NCBI RefSeq assembly: GCF_002835735.1
Contig: NZ_PISD01000033.1
Coordinates: 38,823 to 102,822, forward strand
Length of the DNA: 64,000 nucleotides
Direction of reading: 5' to 3'
From: Cytobacillus horneckiae
GTDB lineage: Bacteria; Bacillota; Bacilli; Bacillales; Cytobacillaceae
The translations under genes and the position numbers were made by a program. The notes beneath the pieces were generated by a model. That model was not told the origin of the DNA. It made no database searches and saw only the letters and a program-made list of their open reading frames with translations. Of the stretch, positions 33,857 to 42,647 are shown piece by piece; within the stretch, counting starts at the first letter, position 1, and each line of letters begins with the position of its first letter.

Positions 33857-34726
33857 TTATTCTGCCACTACTTCCATCCTATAAATTTCTTCCAATGACC
33901 TGCCTTGCGCTCTCCTCAATACTTCTAATCTTGCATTTAGCTGTTTCTGCATAAACGCATGACTATCTGCGATGACGACACCGAATGGATTAATTTCCTC
34001 AGGAGCGTCATTAATTTGAATGGCTAGCGGCATTAATTCCTGGAGCTTTCCGAGTATGTACTCATACATTGATGAATCCTCGGAAATCAGGCGCTGCAAT
34101 AAAAAGGTTCCAAAGCTGATATGCCTTGACTCGTCTCTTTTAATATTTGTTATTCCTTCCAGCAGTCCCGGCATTTTTTTGAGGTTTACTAGATTTTGAT
34201 AAAAGGTCCAATAGCCTGTTTCTGCAAGAATTCCTTCTGTAAACATATTATAAACAACGGCCGCATCAGCAATAGCCTTTGGGGATTGATCTTCCATTAA
34301 TCTTCCCATTGTCTCAGGTAAAATCTCATCAAATATTTTTCTATAAACTGGGGTATGGAGATAATTCAATTCTCCCTTAATACCAATTTCCTTTAATAGA
34401 AGGCTGAAGAAATCTGTATGCTTCGCTTCTTCAAATAAGAAGGTTGTTAAATACATCTCTTCTTCAAACTTGCCTTTTTTAGAAATCGCATATATTAATG
34501 GGAGCACATCTTTCGTAACTGCTTCCTCCGCACTGTAAAAGAAAGAGATTAACGTCAGCAAAGATTCCTGCTGTTCAGCAGAAAGTGACTCCCAGTCTGC
34601 CTTATCATTGCTAAAGTCGATATTTCTCGGATCCCATACGCCAAACTTCTTTGCCTTTTCATAAAGCTTAAATGGCAATGACTCACGATTAATTCCTTGT
34701 TCACTAGTAGAAACATAATGCCTCAT
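33857..34726 (-). CDS. R2-like ligand-binding oxidase (R2lox)
   Basis: 289-aa ferritin-like protein homologous to ribonucleotide reductase R2 but of the ligand-binding oxidase group, which assembles a Mn/Fe cofactor, binds a long-chain ligand and forms a Tyr-Val ether crosslink. The metal ligands can be placed as Glu67, Glu100, His103, Glu164, Glu199 and His202 (SAEEAV, FEEAKH, FTEGILAET, RDESRH), with Val70 and Tyr159 at the crosslink positions. The size matches the Geobacillus enzyme and there is no R1 subunit gene nearby. Physiological reaction unknown. Confidence 0.87.
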   Translation of the reverse strand: MRHYVSTSEQGINRESLPFKLYEKAKKFGVWDPRNIDFSNDKADWESLSAEQQESLLTLISFFYSAEEAVTKDVLPLIYAISKKGKFEEEMYLTTFLFEEAKHTDFFSLLLKEIGIKGELNYLHTPVYRKIFDEILPETMGRLMEDQSPKAIADAAVVYNMFTEGILAETGYWTFYQNLVNLKKMPGLLEGITNIKRDESRHISFGTFLLQRLISEDSSMYEYILGKLQELMPLAIQINDAPEEINPFGVVIADSHAFMQKQLNARLEVLRRAQGRSLEEIYRMEVVAE

Positions 34727-34892
34727 ATACAGTCCTCCTTATTATTTTCAAAAAATGTACGCGCCTATTTCAATCATATTAAAATTGCGCAATAATATTC
34801 CTATACATACTATGAAACTACTTATCTCTATTATACCTAATTTATGGAATTTTCAAACTTCAAAAGAATTTTTTTTAGGAGATGTTTATCAT

Positions 34893-35330
34893 TTGGATAA
34901 TATAAGGATTGATTTGATGAGAGATAATGATTGGAATCAAGTAAAAGCAATTTACATCGAAGGAATAGAAACGGGCAACGCCACCTTTGAAGCATCTCCT
35001 CCCACTTGGAAAACATGGAATGAAAACCATTTGCAAGATTTCAGGCTTGTCGCACGTGGTGAGCATGGAATATTAGGGTGGGCTGCATTAAGTCCTTATT
35101 CCAAACGGACAGTCTATTCCGGCGTAGCAGAAGTGAGCATTTATATTACATCCTCCGCTTTAGGAAAAGGAATTGGCAGCAAGCTCCTTTCATCATTAAT
35201 ACTGCAAAGTGAGGAAAAGAATATTTGGACGCTGCAGGCTGGAATATTCCCTGAAAATATCGCCAGTTTAAAATTACATAAGAAACACGGATTCCGTGAA
35301 GTCGGACGCAGAGAAAAATGGGGAAAATGA
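34893..35330 (+). CDS. GNAT acetyltransferase (phosphinothricin acetyltransferase-like, YwnH type)
   Basis: About 145 aa. The family opening DWNQVKAIYIEGIETGNATF is followed by LGWAALSPYSKRTVYSGVAE and the acetyl-CoA loop SALGKGIGSKLL, then LQAGIFPENIASLKLHKKHG and FREVGRREK, all strongly characteristic of the PAT/YwnH group. Members acetylate amino acids such as methionine sulfoximine or phosphinothricin. A TTG at 34893 with AGGAG upstream gives a natural N-terminus; the open frame extends further without conservation. Confidence 0.85.
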   Translation: MDNIRIDLMRDNDWNQVKAIYIEGIETGNATFEASPPTWKTWNENHLQDFRLVARGEHGILGWAALSPYSKRTVYSGVAEVSIYITSSALGKGIGSKLLSSLILQSEEKNIWTLQAGIFPENIASLKLHKKHGFREVGRREKWGK

Positions 35331-35366
35331 ATGACATTTGGCGTGACGTTATACTATTAGAGCGGA

Positions 35367-35404
35367 GAAGGAAGGAAAGTTAATTCTTCCTTCTTTATTT
35401 TTTT
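35367..35404 (+). terminator. Terminator after the PAT-like gene
   Basis: GAAGGAAG / CTTCCTTC 8-bp stem followed by a T-rich run. Confidence 0.8.
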
Positions 35405-35545
35405 GGAACGATACACTTTTCAATACGGTCTAATGGGTAGAATGGTCATTCCACGTAAGTTCAGAAAAATGTGAAGCTGTGCATCATAGGAAGGCGGATT
35501 ATCTGAAATGTAAAAAAACGTAATTTCTCACCCTTCTCCCACATG

Positions 35546-35574
35546 CAAAAAAACCCACGTTTTCGTGGGTTTCC
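35546..35574 (-). terminator. Terminator after the DedA gene
   Basis: AAACCCACG / CGTGGGTTT 9-bp stem, followed by T on the minus strand, right behind the DedA stop codon. The region 35405-35545 shows no gene. Confidence 0.85.
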
Positions 35575-36204
35575 TTATTTTTTAGTCATAAAATCATTTA
35601 TGGATTCAGTCTTTTCTTTATTCTTTTTGCGTTTAATTAAGAGATAGACAATAAATCCAATGACTAGTGCCATACCAAATGGCAGCATGTATTCGTTCAA
35701 TATTCCTTTTACGTCTGCCCAATTTTGGCCGAGCTTTACGCCGAGGTATACATAGAAAAATGTGATTGGTGCCATTGCCAAGAGCGTGTACAATGAGAAA
35801 GCCCAAACATTCATTTTTGCCATGCCGCATGGAATGGATATAATTGTTCTAACTCCAGGTAAGAAACGGGCACTAAAAGCAACAAAGGCGCCGTGCTTTT
35901 CAAAAAAGGCATCTGCCTTCCTTAAGCTATCCTCTTTTATAAAAAAGTATTTTCCATACTTTTCTATGAACGGACGCCCGCCAAATCTGCCTAACGCATA
36001 AAGTGTTAACGGACCAACAACACCGCCTAATGAGCCGGCAATGACTACCCCCCAGAAGCGCATGTCACCTTCCGATACCCAGAAGCCGGAGAGCGGAAGC
36101 ACTACCTCAGCAGGTATAAATTCTATACACAGCGCTAAAAAGATTCCAATATAAGATAAATCCTTAAACCAATTAACTAAATCCAATATGAGTTGTTCCA
36201 TCAT
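35575..36204 (-). CDS. DedA family membrane protein
   Basis: 209-aa DedA/SNARE-associated (VTT domain) protein with four to five membrane helices. Seen are the re-entrant block FIPAEVVLPLSGFWVSEGD, GSLGGVVGPLTLYALGRFGG and the signature FSARFLPGVRTIISIPCGMA. Some DedA proteins recycle undecaprenyl phosphate or phosphatidylethanolamine across the membrane; which applies here is open. A UPP-synthase-type gene is present elsewhere in the window but is not linked. Confidence 0.88.
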   Translation of the reverse strand: MMEQLILDLVNWFKDLSYIGIFLALCIEFIPAEVVLPLSGFWVSEGDMRFWGVVIAGSLGGVVGPLTLYALGRFGGRPFIEKYGKYFFIKEDSLRKADAFFEKHGAFVAFSARFLPGVRTIISIPCGMAKMNVWAFSLYTLLAMAPITFFYVYLGVKLGQNWADVKGILNEYMLPFGMALVIGFIVYLLIKRKKNKEKTESINDFMTKK

Positions 36205-36331
36205 ATCCCTGCCTTTTTCTATCTATGCATCTACATTTGTAGATTTCATTCTAAATTTCACATTGACATTATCATATTAAAGAAAAAGGCAGAAAAAAGA
36301 AAGCAGAATCTATTGGTAAGTGAAGTAAAGA

Positions 36332-36493
36332 TTAATTCCACTCCAAAATGCGGATGATTTTCCTAAAAATAAAGAATACGAGCCTAAAAGGAAGAATGAT
36401 GATTTCTGGAATATAGAAAACAACATCCCAAAAAGCATTCCAAACATCGCCTTTCTGTTCATTTCGTTTCCGCTTTTTTCGTATAAGAGCCAT
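36332..36493 (-). CDS. Small basic membrane-associated protein, unknown
   Basis: 53-residue frame MALIRKKRKRNEQKGDVWNA, followed by aromatic hydrophobic segments FWDVVFYIPEIIILPFRLVF and FIFRKIIRILEWN. Ribosome site GGAAGGTG upstream. A highly basic N-terminus before an amphipathic hydrophobic segment suggests a membrane-associated peptide. No known family recognised; composition and start signal make it a likely real gene. Confidence 0.6.
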   Translation of the reverse strand: MALIRKKRKRNEQKGDVWNAFWDVVFYIPEIIILPFRLVFFIFRKIIRILEWN

Positions 36494-36695
36494 TTTGTTC
36501 TTCACCTTCCTTTTAGAAAACTATTCATGTTAATTGCGTTAATTTTTTGTATGAAAATTACAATGACCAATTTTATAACTTTCACAGGTAAATTAAAGTG
36601 ATTTATTCCGCTGTTGCATGAGAAAAATATGAGTTTCACTATAATAACAAAGATAGATTATACCCTCTATACGTCTACCCTATTAAAAAGTTTCA

Positions 36696-37913
36696 CTATA
36701 ATTTTTCCGGGTTGGAAATTGTGCCCATAAAAAGATTCATGCCTGTATCGTTATCCGTAATCGTGAAGAAAAATGGCCTATTCATTTCTATATGAAAGGG
36801 CTGATCCTGCAACGACATTTTAACAATTGCAACAGATGTTGCCGCAGCTGCCTCTGTTCCTTTTTCATTCACTTCCAAAAAAGTCTTCTGCTTTACTTCA
36901 CTTACAGCGAAAGGACCTTCATCATCAATCACTTTTGTAAGCTCAGCCTGGGAAGTAAACACGGTTGGCATCCCTAGTTTTTGTAATGTTTCATTCAGCT
37001 GTGTCTCATATTCCAGCTCGAACTTCGGGAAAACAACCGTTCCTTCCTTCTCAGTAAATTCTTTGTTCCAGCTTTCCCAGTTTTCCAATGTGAGCATTTT
37101 TTCAAATTCCTCAATACTTGAATTTTCATTCGGAAGGAAGATCTTCATACTCATTTCACCATCGCCATAAGGAAGGGAAACTGCCTGGAAATCATCTGTT
37201 GATAAGTAAGCAAGCTCCTCTTTCATTCTCATGAAAGGCACTGATACAGCAGAGCCATCTCCTTTCAGAAATTCCCCTTCGTCTGTTTCCTCTTCATTAA
37301 AGGCGAATTGCCAATCTCCTTTAAAGTAGATGGCATTAATCAACATTGCTGTTAAATTAGGATCAAGCGGCGCTTTAACCATATCCTTGATTTTCCCATT
37401 TGTTGCTTCTTCTACCCACTTGTTTATATTATCAGCGGATTCAATCTCTTTCATCTCGGCATGAAAATAACCTTGATTAACTTCGGCAAATTCCTTTTGA
37501 AAATTATATTTCGGATCAATCCACATTGAATTTGCAATGTCTAATTGAATTAGTGCGGAATCCTTTTGCAGCTTATCTATGAGTGATGCATTTGCTTCGT
37601 TTAATTCCTTAACGTCTAGGCCATTGACTTGAAGCACATTGGCAATTTCCTTCTTTGTTTCGCCTTCAGCACCGTTGTATAGCATCGACAAGGCCATGCT
37701 TAAACTTGCAGGGGAAATAAAGACATTGCCATTCTCATCTCTTTCAACCTCTGAGAACATCTCCATGCCCAATTGATTATTTGCAGATAATAGCTCTTTA
37801 TAATCCTCTTCTCCAAACTGAACAGGCGTCTCTGCACCTCCTTCGCTTCCGGACGCGCCACAGCCAGTCAGGAACGTTCCAGTCAGGAAAATAACTCCAA
37901 TCCACCTTTTCAA
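36696..37913 (-). CDS. Serpin lipoprotein (serine protease inhibitor)
   Basis: 405-aa serpin with a lipoprotein signal (LTGTFLTGC), so it would be displayed at the outer face of the membrane. The fold is complete: NVFISPASLSMALSMLYNGA, LINAIYFKGDWQFAF, MSMKIFLPNE and FFFTITDNDTGMNLFMGTI. The reactive loop EKGTEAAAATSVAIVKMS has the small-residue hinge of inhibitory serpins; counting from P17 Glu puts Met-Ser at P1-P1'. Start is TTG with GGGCGGTGAG upstream. Likely target is an exported or extracellular serine protease; the target is inferred, not known. Confidence 0.92.
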   Translation of the reverse strand: MKRWIGVIFLTGTFLTGCGASGSEGGAETPVQFGEEDYKELLSANNQLGMEMFSEVERDENGNVFISPASLSMALSMLYNGAEGETKKEIANVLQVNGLDVKELNEANASLIDKLQKDSALIQLDIANSMWIDPKYNFQKEFAEVNQGYFHAEMKEIESADNINKWVEEATNGKIKDMVKAPLDPNLTAMLINAIYFKGDWQFAFNEEETDEGEFLKGDGSAVSVPFMRMKEELAYLSTDDFQAVSLPYGDGEMSMKIFLPNENSSIEEFEKMLTLENWESWNKEFTEKEGTVVFPKFELEYETQLNETLQKLGMPTVFTSQAELTKVIDDEGPFAVSEVKQKTFLEVNEKGTEAAAATSVAIVKMSLQDQPFHIEMNRPFFFTITDNDTGMNLFMGTISNPEKL

Positions 37914-37960
37914 TATCTCACCGCCCTTTTTAATACTAGACAGACTTTTATTCGAAAAAG

Positions 37961-38851
37961 TTACATACCATTATCTATCTTTTTTATAAGGGATTGTACT
38001 CTTTGAACGTAATAATCTCTTTTCACATTATTTTTTATGTATACTGAAAATAAAATCGCCAGCATTACTGCTGTGTCCAGCCGATAAACTGTCTGAACCA
38101 TTTCATCGCAATTCTTTAGCATGCTATCATTTTTATACCCTTGCAGGAATTCATTCTCTATAATTTCCTTTGATTCTGCTATTCTCATGAGCTCCATTAC
38201 CGGATCGCCAATTAAAGCATTGTCCCAATCAATCATAGCAGCAATTCTTCCATTTTGCCCGATTAGGTTTGGCGGCCGCACATCAAGATGTAGCAGGCTT
38301 TGCTGAAATGCCGATTGATTTAAAACCTTCTGCAACTCAAGCGCGGGTGGAGCTTGTAATTGGATAGCATTTGCACGTGTGACGATCCTGCTAGATAATA
38401 TTTGCGAAAAACTTTCATTATGAAAGGTCATTTGCATTCCTTCAACAGGCAGACGATGTAATTGAGCAATCATCTCACCTATATGAAATGAAGAAATTGG
38501 AACAGCATCCCCTTGAATAAAATCTGATACTAAAAAACTCATTTCATCATCAATGGATAGATTGTGAATTCTTGGGACAGGAAATCCATGATGGTAGCAG
38601 TGTGCTGATAATTCAGCTTCCTTTTTTAAAGAGAGAATGCCGCTTTCATTCTCGTCCATTCTCTCACCGTCTTCCATCCATGGAACCCGGACAGCAAGCT
38701 TTCCTTTATCCTTTTCTCTTACTAGAAAAACGGCGTTATCCACTCCATTTGCAGCAAAATCAATACTTTCAATTTGAAAGCCTAATTTATGACATAATGC
38801 TTCTTTTAATCTGTTTTTAAGATTAAGTATCTTCCCACTCGTTAATTTCAA
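37961..38851 (-). CDS. Aminoglycoside phosphotransferase (APH) family kinase
   Basis: 296-aa protein with the APH/choline-kinase fold. The catalytic loop is LLHLDVRPPNLIG, with Asp and Asn in place, and the metal motif is MIDWDNALIGDP. NGVDNAVFLVRE and LAVRVPWM form the ATP-binding lobe with its Lys/Arg. Such proteins phosphorylate antibiotics or small metabolites; resistance should not be assumed. Separate gene upstream of the serpin. Confidence 0.83.
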   Translation of the reverse strand: MKLTSGKILNLKNRLKEALCHKLGFQIESIDFAANGVDNAVFLVREKDKGKLAVRVPWMEDGERMDENESGILSLKKEAELSAHCYHHGFPVPRIHNLSIDDEMSFLVSDFIQGDAVPISSFHIGEMIAQLHRLPVEGMQMTFHNESFSQILSSRIVTRANAIQLQAPPALELQKVLNQSAFQQSLLHLDVRPPNLIGQNGRIAAMIDWDNALIGDPVMELMRIAESKEIIENEFLQGYKNDSMLKNCDEMVQTVYRLDTAVMLAILFSVYIKNNVKRDYYVQRVQSLIKKIDNGM

Positions 38852-39104
38852 ACTGCAATACCTCCATTTTTATCAATTTCTTTCTTAAATCTATTAGCGT
38901 AATAAAGGATTGAAAACATCCTTGCTCATCCCTTTATTATAAAGGGATTTACTTAAAGTTAGAACAGTCGGAATTTGTCGTAATTTGTACTATAACACAA
39001 AAAAACTTTAAAAATTTAGAATGTACTCCATAGTATTTCTATACAAACATACGTATAATTTTGAAAAAGTTTAAAAGTTTACATATATAATAGGAGGTAT
39101 AAAC
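38852..39104. promoter_or_regulatory. 253-bp gap in front of the AbgT transporter gene
   Basis: A+T-rich and without a gene. A CCCTTTATTATAAAGGG palindrome lies at about 38932-38948. The last bases contain AGGAGGT before the ATG at 39105. A long leader between the palindrome and the start is possible; no riboswitch was recognised. Confidence 0.35.
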
Positions 39105-40643
39105 ATGAGCGCTCTTGCCAACCAACAGGAACCAGCCCCACAGAAGAGAAAAATGTCCGATCGTTTCCTCGATGCAATTGAACGAGCAGGAAATAAACTT
39201 CCTGATCCGGTTACACTTTTCGTTATCATGTCAGGGATTATTTTAATATTATCTGCTCTTCTATCTCTGATTGGGGTTTCTGCAAAAGACCCTACTTCAG
39301 GGGACACAATCGAAGTTGTAAACTTGCTTAATCGGGAAGGAATTGTCCAAATTTTAACGAATATGGTAGGAAACTTTACTTCCTTTGCACCGCTTGGATT
39401 AGTTGTTGTAACGATGCTAGGTGTCGGTGTTGCTGAGGCGACTGGACTAATTCAAATCGTTATGAAAAAGACAGTACTAAGCGCTCCAAAAAATCTAATT
39501 CTTCCTGTTATTCTTTTTACAGGTATTGTCGGTGGTGTTGCTGCTGATGCTGCATTTATCGTCTTTCCCCCCATTGCCGCAATGATTTTTATGAGTGTTG
39601 GCAGAAGTCCGCTCGTTGGTCTCATCGCAACCTATGCTGCGATCGGCGGTGGATTTAGTGCAAATATCCTTTTAAATTCATTAGACGTTTTACTAGCAGG
39701 TATTACAGAACAAGCAGCAAAAATGGTTGATCCAAATTATATTGGCAACCCAACAATGAATTACTATTTCCTTATCGCATCGACCTTTTTATTAGTTGCC
39801 GTTGCGACTTGGGTCACGGTTAAATTTGTTGAGCCCCGATTCAGCAAACCTGTAGGAAAAATTGAAAAGCTGGATGACATTACTGCTGATGAGAAACGAG
39901 GCCTTCGTTATGCAGGTATCACATTAGTCGCTTATATCGCCATTCTTTTAATGATGGTTATTCCTGAAAATGGTTGGCTGCGCGATGCAGAGACAGGCTC
40001 TTTCATTAATTCACCTTTCATGTCTGGCATTGTGCCAATTATGCTTTTTTTATTTTTACTACCAGCAATCGCATTTGGAATTGGTTCGAAAACAATTAAA
40101 AATGATAAAGATGTCGCCGAAAAAATGTTTAAATCGATTGCTGACTTAGCTCCATTCATTGTTCTTGCGTTCGTTGCCGCACAAATGATTGCGTTCTTCA
40201 GCTGGAGTAATATCGGGCCGATTCTTGCCATAAAAGGCGCTGAGCTGTTACAAGCACTGAATTTCACCGGCTTGCCTATGCTTATCGGATTTATCATTAT
40301 CTGTGCATTTATTAACCTATTAATTGCGAGCGCTTCTGCTAAATGGGCTCTGCTTGCAACAATTTTCGTGCCAATGTTCATGTACTTAGGCTATAGCCCA
40401 GCATTTACGCAAATGGCTTATAGAGTAGGAGACTCAATTACCAACCCTATCACGCCGATGCTAGCTTACTTCGCGATTCTATTATCTTTTGCAAGAAAGC
40501 ATGATAAATCGATTGGAATCGGTACATTAATATCAGCATTGCTTCCTTATTCAATCTTCTTTGCTATTGGCTGGATTATTCTCTTCTCCATCTGGTATTT
40601 GCTAGGATTGCCAGTGGGGCCAGGAGACTCAATTTTTTTATAA
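39105..40643 (+). CDS. AbgT-family transporter
   Basis: 512-aa membrane protein of the AbgT family (p-aminobenzoyl-glutamate importer; some members export sulfonamides). The N-terminal DRFLDAIERAGNKLPDPVTL block is diagnostic, followed by APLGLVVVTMLGVGVAEATG, IVGGVAADAAFIVFPPIAAM and the late block QMAYRVGDSITNPITPMLAY. Around nine to eleven membrane helices. AGGAGGT ribosome site. The amidohydrolase gene 60 bases downstream makes an uptake-and-cleave unit likely. Confidence 0.92.
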   Translation: MSALANQQEPAPQKRKMSDRFLDAIERAGNKLPDPVTLFVIMSGIILILSALLSLIGVSAKDPTSGDTIEVVNLLNREGIVQILTNMVGNFTSFAPLGLVVVTMLGVGVAEATGLIQIVMKKTVLSAPKNLILPVILFTGIVGGVAADAAFIVFPPIAAMIFMSVGRSPLVGLIATYAAIGGGFSANILLNSLDVLLAGITEQAAKMVDPNYIGNPTMNYYFLIASTFLLVAVATWVTVKFVEPRFSKPVGKIEKLDDITADEKRGLRYAGITLVAYIAILLMMVIPENGWLRDAETGSFINSPFMSGIVPIMLFLFLLPAIAFGIGSKTIKNDKDVAEKMFKSIADLAPFIVLAFVAAQMIAFFSWSNIGPILAIKGAELLQALNFTGLPMLIGFIIICAFINLLIASASAKWALLATIFVPMFMYLGYSPAFTQMAYRVGDSITNPITPMLAYFAILLSFARKHDKSIGIGTLISALLPYSIFFAIGWIILFSIWYLLGLPVGPGDSIFL

Positions 40644-40703
40644 ACCTTGTGACATCGACATAGAAATTTCTATCTAATTAAAAATGAAATGAGGCACAAT
40701 CAT

Positions 40704-41909
40704 ATGGAAAAGTTATTTTCATTATTAAAAGAATACGAACCTGAAATGATTTCAATTCGTCGCTTTCTACATGAAAATCCTGAAATCTCTTATCACGAAG
40801 TAAAAACACCGGCATATATTGCTGAGTACCATGCAAAGCTTGGCCATGAAGTAAGAACAGGTGTAGGCGGACGAGGTGTTGTTGCAACACTTCGCGGCGG
40901 TAAGCCTGGTAAAACAGTTGCGCTTAGAGCTGATTTCGATGCGCTGGCCATTCAAGAGGAAAATGATATTCCTTATAAATCTAAAGTTGATGGCGCCATG
41001 CATGCATGCGGTCATGATGGACACACTTCCACTCTATTAGTTCTAGCAAAAGCATTGAATAAAATACAGGATGATATCCCAGGAAATATTGTGTTCATCC
41101 ATCAATTTGCTGAAGAGATTGCTCCAGGCGGCGCTATTAGCATGATTGAAGATGGCTGCCTTGACGGAGTAGATGTTATTTTTGGCACTCATATTTGGGC
41201 GACTTTTCCTATTGGAACGATTCAGCTAAAATCTGGCCCAATTATGGCAGCAGCTGATCAATTCAACATTACCATTCAAGGAAAGGGCGGTCATGGATCT
41301 GAGCCTCATTTAACAAAGGATGCCGTAATGATTGGTTCACAATTTGTTACAAGTGCACAGCAAATCGTGTCAAGACGAGTGAACCCGCTTCACCCTGCTG
41401 TTGTTTCAGTCGGCAACTTCGAAGCTTTAAATCCTTTCAATGTTATCGCCGACACAGCTAAATTAATAGGCACTGTTCGTACCTTTGACGAAGATGCCCG
41501 CGACCTGATTGAAACAGAATTAGAAAACGTCATCAGCTCATCTTGCCAACTAATGGACGCCACTTATGAATATGTTTATAAACGCGGATATCCAGCAGTC
41601 GTTAACCATGCTGAGGAAACTGCGTTTATCGCTGAAACAGCTGAAAAAATTGATGAAGTTACAGAAGTAGTTGAATGCGCCCCGCTTATGGGCGGCGAAG
41701 ACTTCGCGTACTATCTTCAACATGTAAAAGGCGCTTTCTTCTTTACAGGAGCAATGGATCCGCAATGGGATGTTGTCTATCCGCACCATCATCCGCGATT
41801 CAACATTGATGAGCGCTCCCTGCTTATTGCCGCTAAAACACTCGGCTCAGCTGCTCTCAGCTATCTCGAAAAAGAATCCGATAAGAAAGAAGAAAGTGTT
41901 ACTCGCTAA
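40704..41909 (+). CDS. M20-family amidohydrolase (AbgB / N-acyl-amino-acid hydrolase type)
   Basis: 401-aa metallopeptidase-like amidohydrolase. Metal-binding motifs LRADFDALAIQE, HACGHDGHTSTLL, HQFAEEIAPGGA and the C-terminal MGGEDFAYYLQHV are all visible, along with the dimerisation-domain GKGGHGSEPHLTKDAV. It follows the AbgT gene, so p-aminobenzoyl-glutamate or an N-acylated amino acid is the likely substrate; a single hydrolase replaces the E. coli AbgA/AbgB pair. The start at 40704 has GAGG upstream; the ATG five codons earlier has none. Confidence 0.9.
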   Translation: MEKLFSLLKEYEPEMISIRRFLHENPEISYHEVKTPAYIAEYHAKLGHEVRTGVGGRGVVATLRGGKPGKTVALRADFDALAIQEENDIPYKSKVDGAMHACGHDGHTSTLLVLAKALNKIQDDIPGNIVFIHQFAEEIAPGGAISMIEDGCLDGVDVIFGTHIWATFPIGTIQLKSGPIMAAADQFNITIQGKGGHGSEPHLTKDAVMIGSQFVTSAQQIVSRRVNPLHPAVVSVGNFEALNPFNVIADTAKLIGTVRTFDEDARDLIETELENVISSSCQLMDATYEYVYKRGYPAVVNHAEETAFIAETAEKIDEVTEVVECAPLMGGEDFAYYLQHVKGAFFFTGAMDPQWDVVYPHHHPRFNIDERSLLIAAKTLGSAALSYLEKESDKKEESVTR

Positions 41910-41928
41910 TTTATTATGCCAAAGGCAA

Positions 41929-41960
41929 GCCTCTATTTAAGAATAGAGGCTCTTTATTTT
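41929..41960 (+). terminator. Terminator of the abgT-hydrolase unit
   Basis: AGCCTCTATT / AATAGAGGCT 10-bp stem, 4-base loop, T-rich tail. Confidence 0.85.
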
Positions 41961-42030
41961 ACTTACTTTCTTACATAAAAGAGAGCAATGTTATCAAACA
42001 ATTCAAGCAAAATCATAGTATAATCGAGGA

Positions 42031-42601
42031 ATGCTGGAACGAAGAAGTGTTAATTTGAAACACCATATGCTTCAATTAATTGAGAATCAGAAAAGTGTTC
42101 ACATCCTTTATTCTTACAATGAAATGAAAAATTATATTGAGCAAATCTCCACCTATATACTGGACAGGATGATATTTTTCTTATTGAAAGCGAGCGAATT
42201 TTTGCAATCGTGGAAGACAAGCTATGTTGCTTGTTAACAGAAGTACAAATGAACAAAATCCATTTTATAAATAATTTTGATTTCTATTATTCTAGTGGAA
42301 GCTGCCATCCGCCCGCCATTGCTGAATATTTCAATGAAATTGTTCAGCCCTATGGTTGTCATTTCGATTTTGGGCGCATGTGGAATGGGGCACGATAGAA
42401 GGTCCTCTTAAAATAGTAGAAAAACTTGAACAAATCATTGATGATGCTGTAAACGAGATGTCATTTCCATTAATTTGCGCGTATAAAAAAGAGCGAATGC
42501 CGGAATCCCTTCAAAATATTTTACTAAAAACTCATCCATATGTGCGAACAGAAGATGATTTTATTATCTCTGATCAATATATGGCATCAAATAAAAAATA
42601 G
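42031..42601 (+). pseudogene. MEDS-domain sensor gene with two frameshifts
   Basis: Three successive frames together give a MEDS (DcmR-like sensory) domain: NQKSVHILYSYNEMKNYIEQ in the first, GQDDIFLIESERIFAIVEDK through IAEYFNEIVQPYG in the second, and HVEWGTIEGPLKIVEKLEQI to the end in the third. The frame changes near 42160 and near 42357. The HILYSYNE and HVEWG-type pieces are the two halves of this family's fold. Intact relatives sense small ligands and often act with anti-sigma or kinase partners. Dead gene. Confidence 0.7.
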
Positions 42602-42647
42602 AAAGCGCGCTCATAATCTTCCTAAAGCGTGCTTTCTATTTTTTTGC
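42599..42647. terminator. Terminator between the MEDS remnant and the cupin gene
   Basis: GAAAGCGCGCT / AGCGTGCTTTC stem with flanking A and T runs, able to work in both directions. Confidence 0.75.

Noticed and set aside
39932..40381. 149-codon minus-strand frame opposite the AbgT gene
   Set aside because: Shadow frame of the transporter gene, no start signal.
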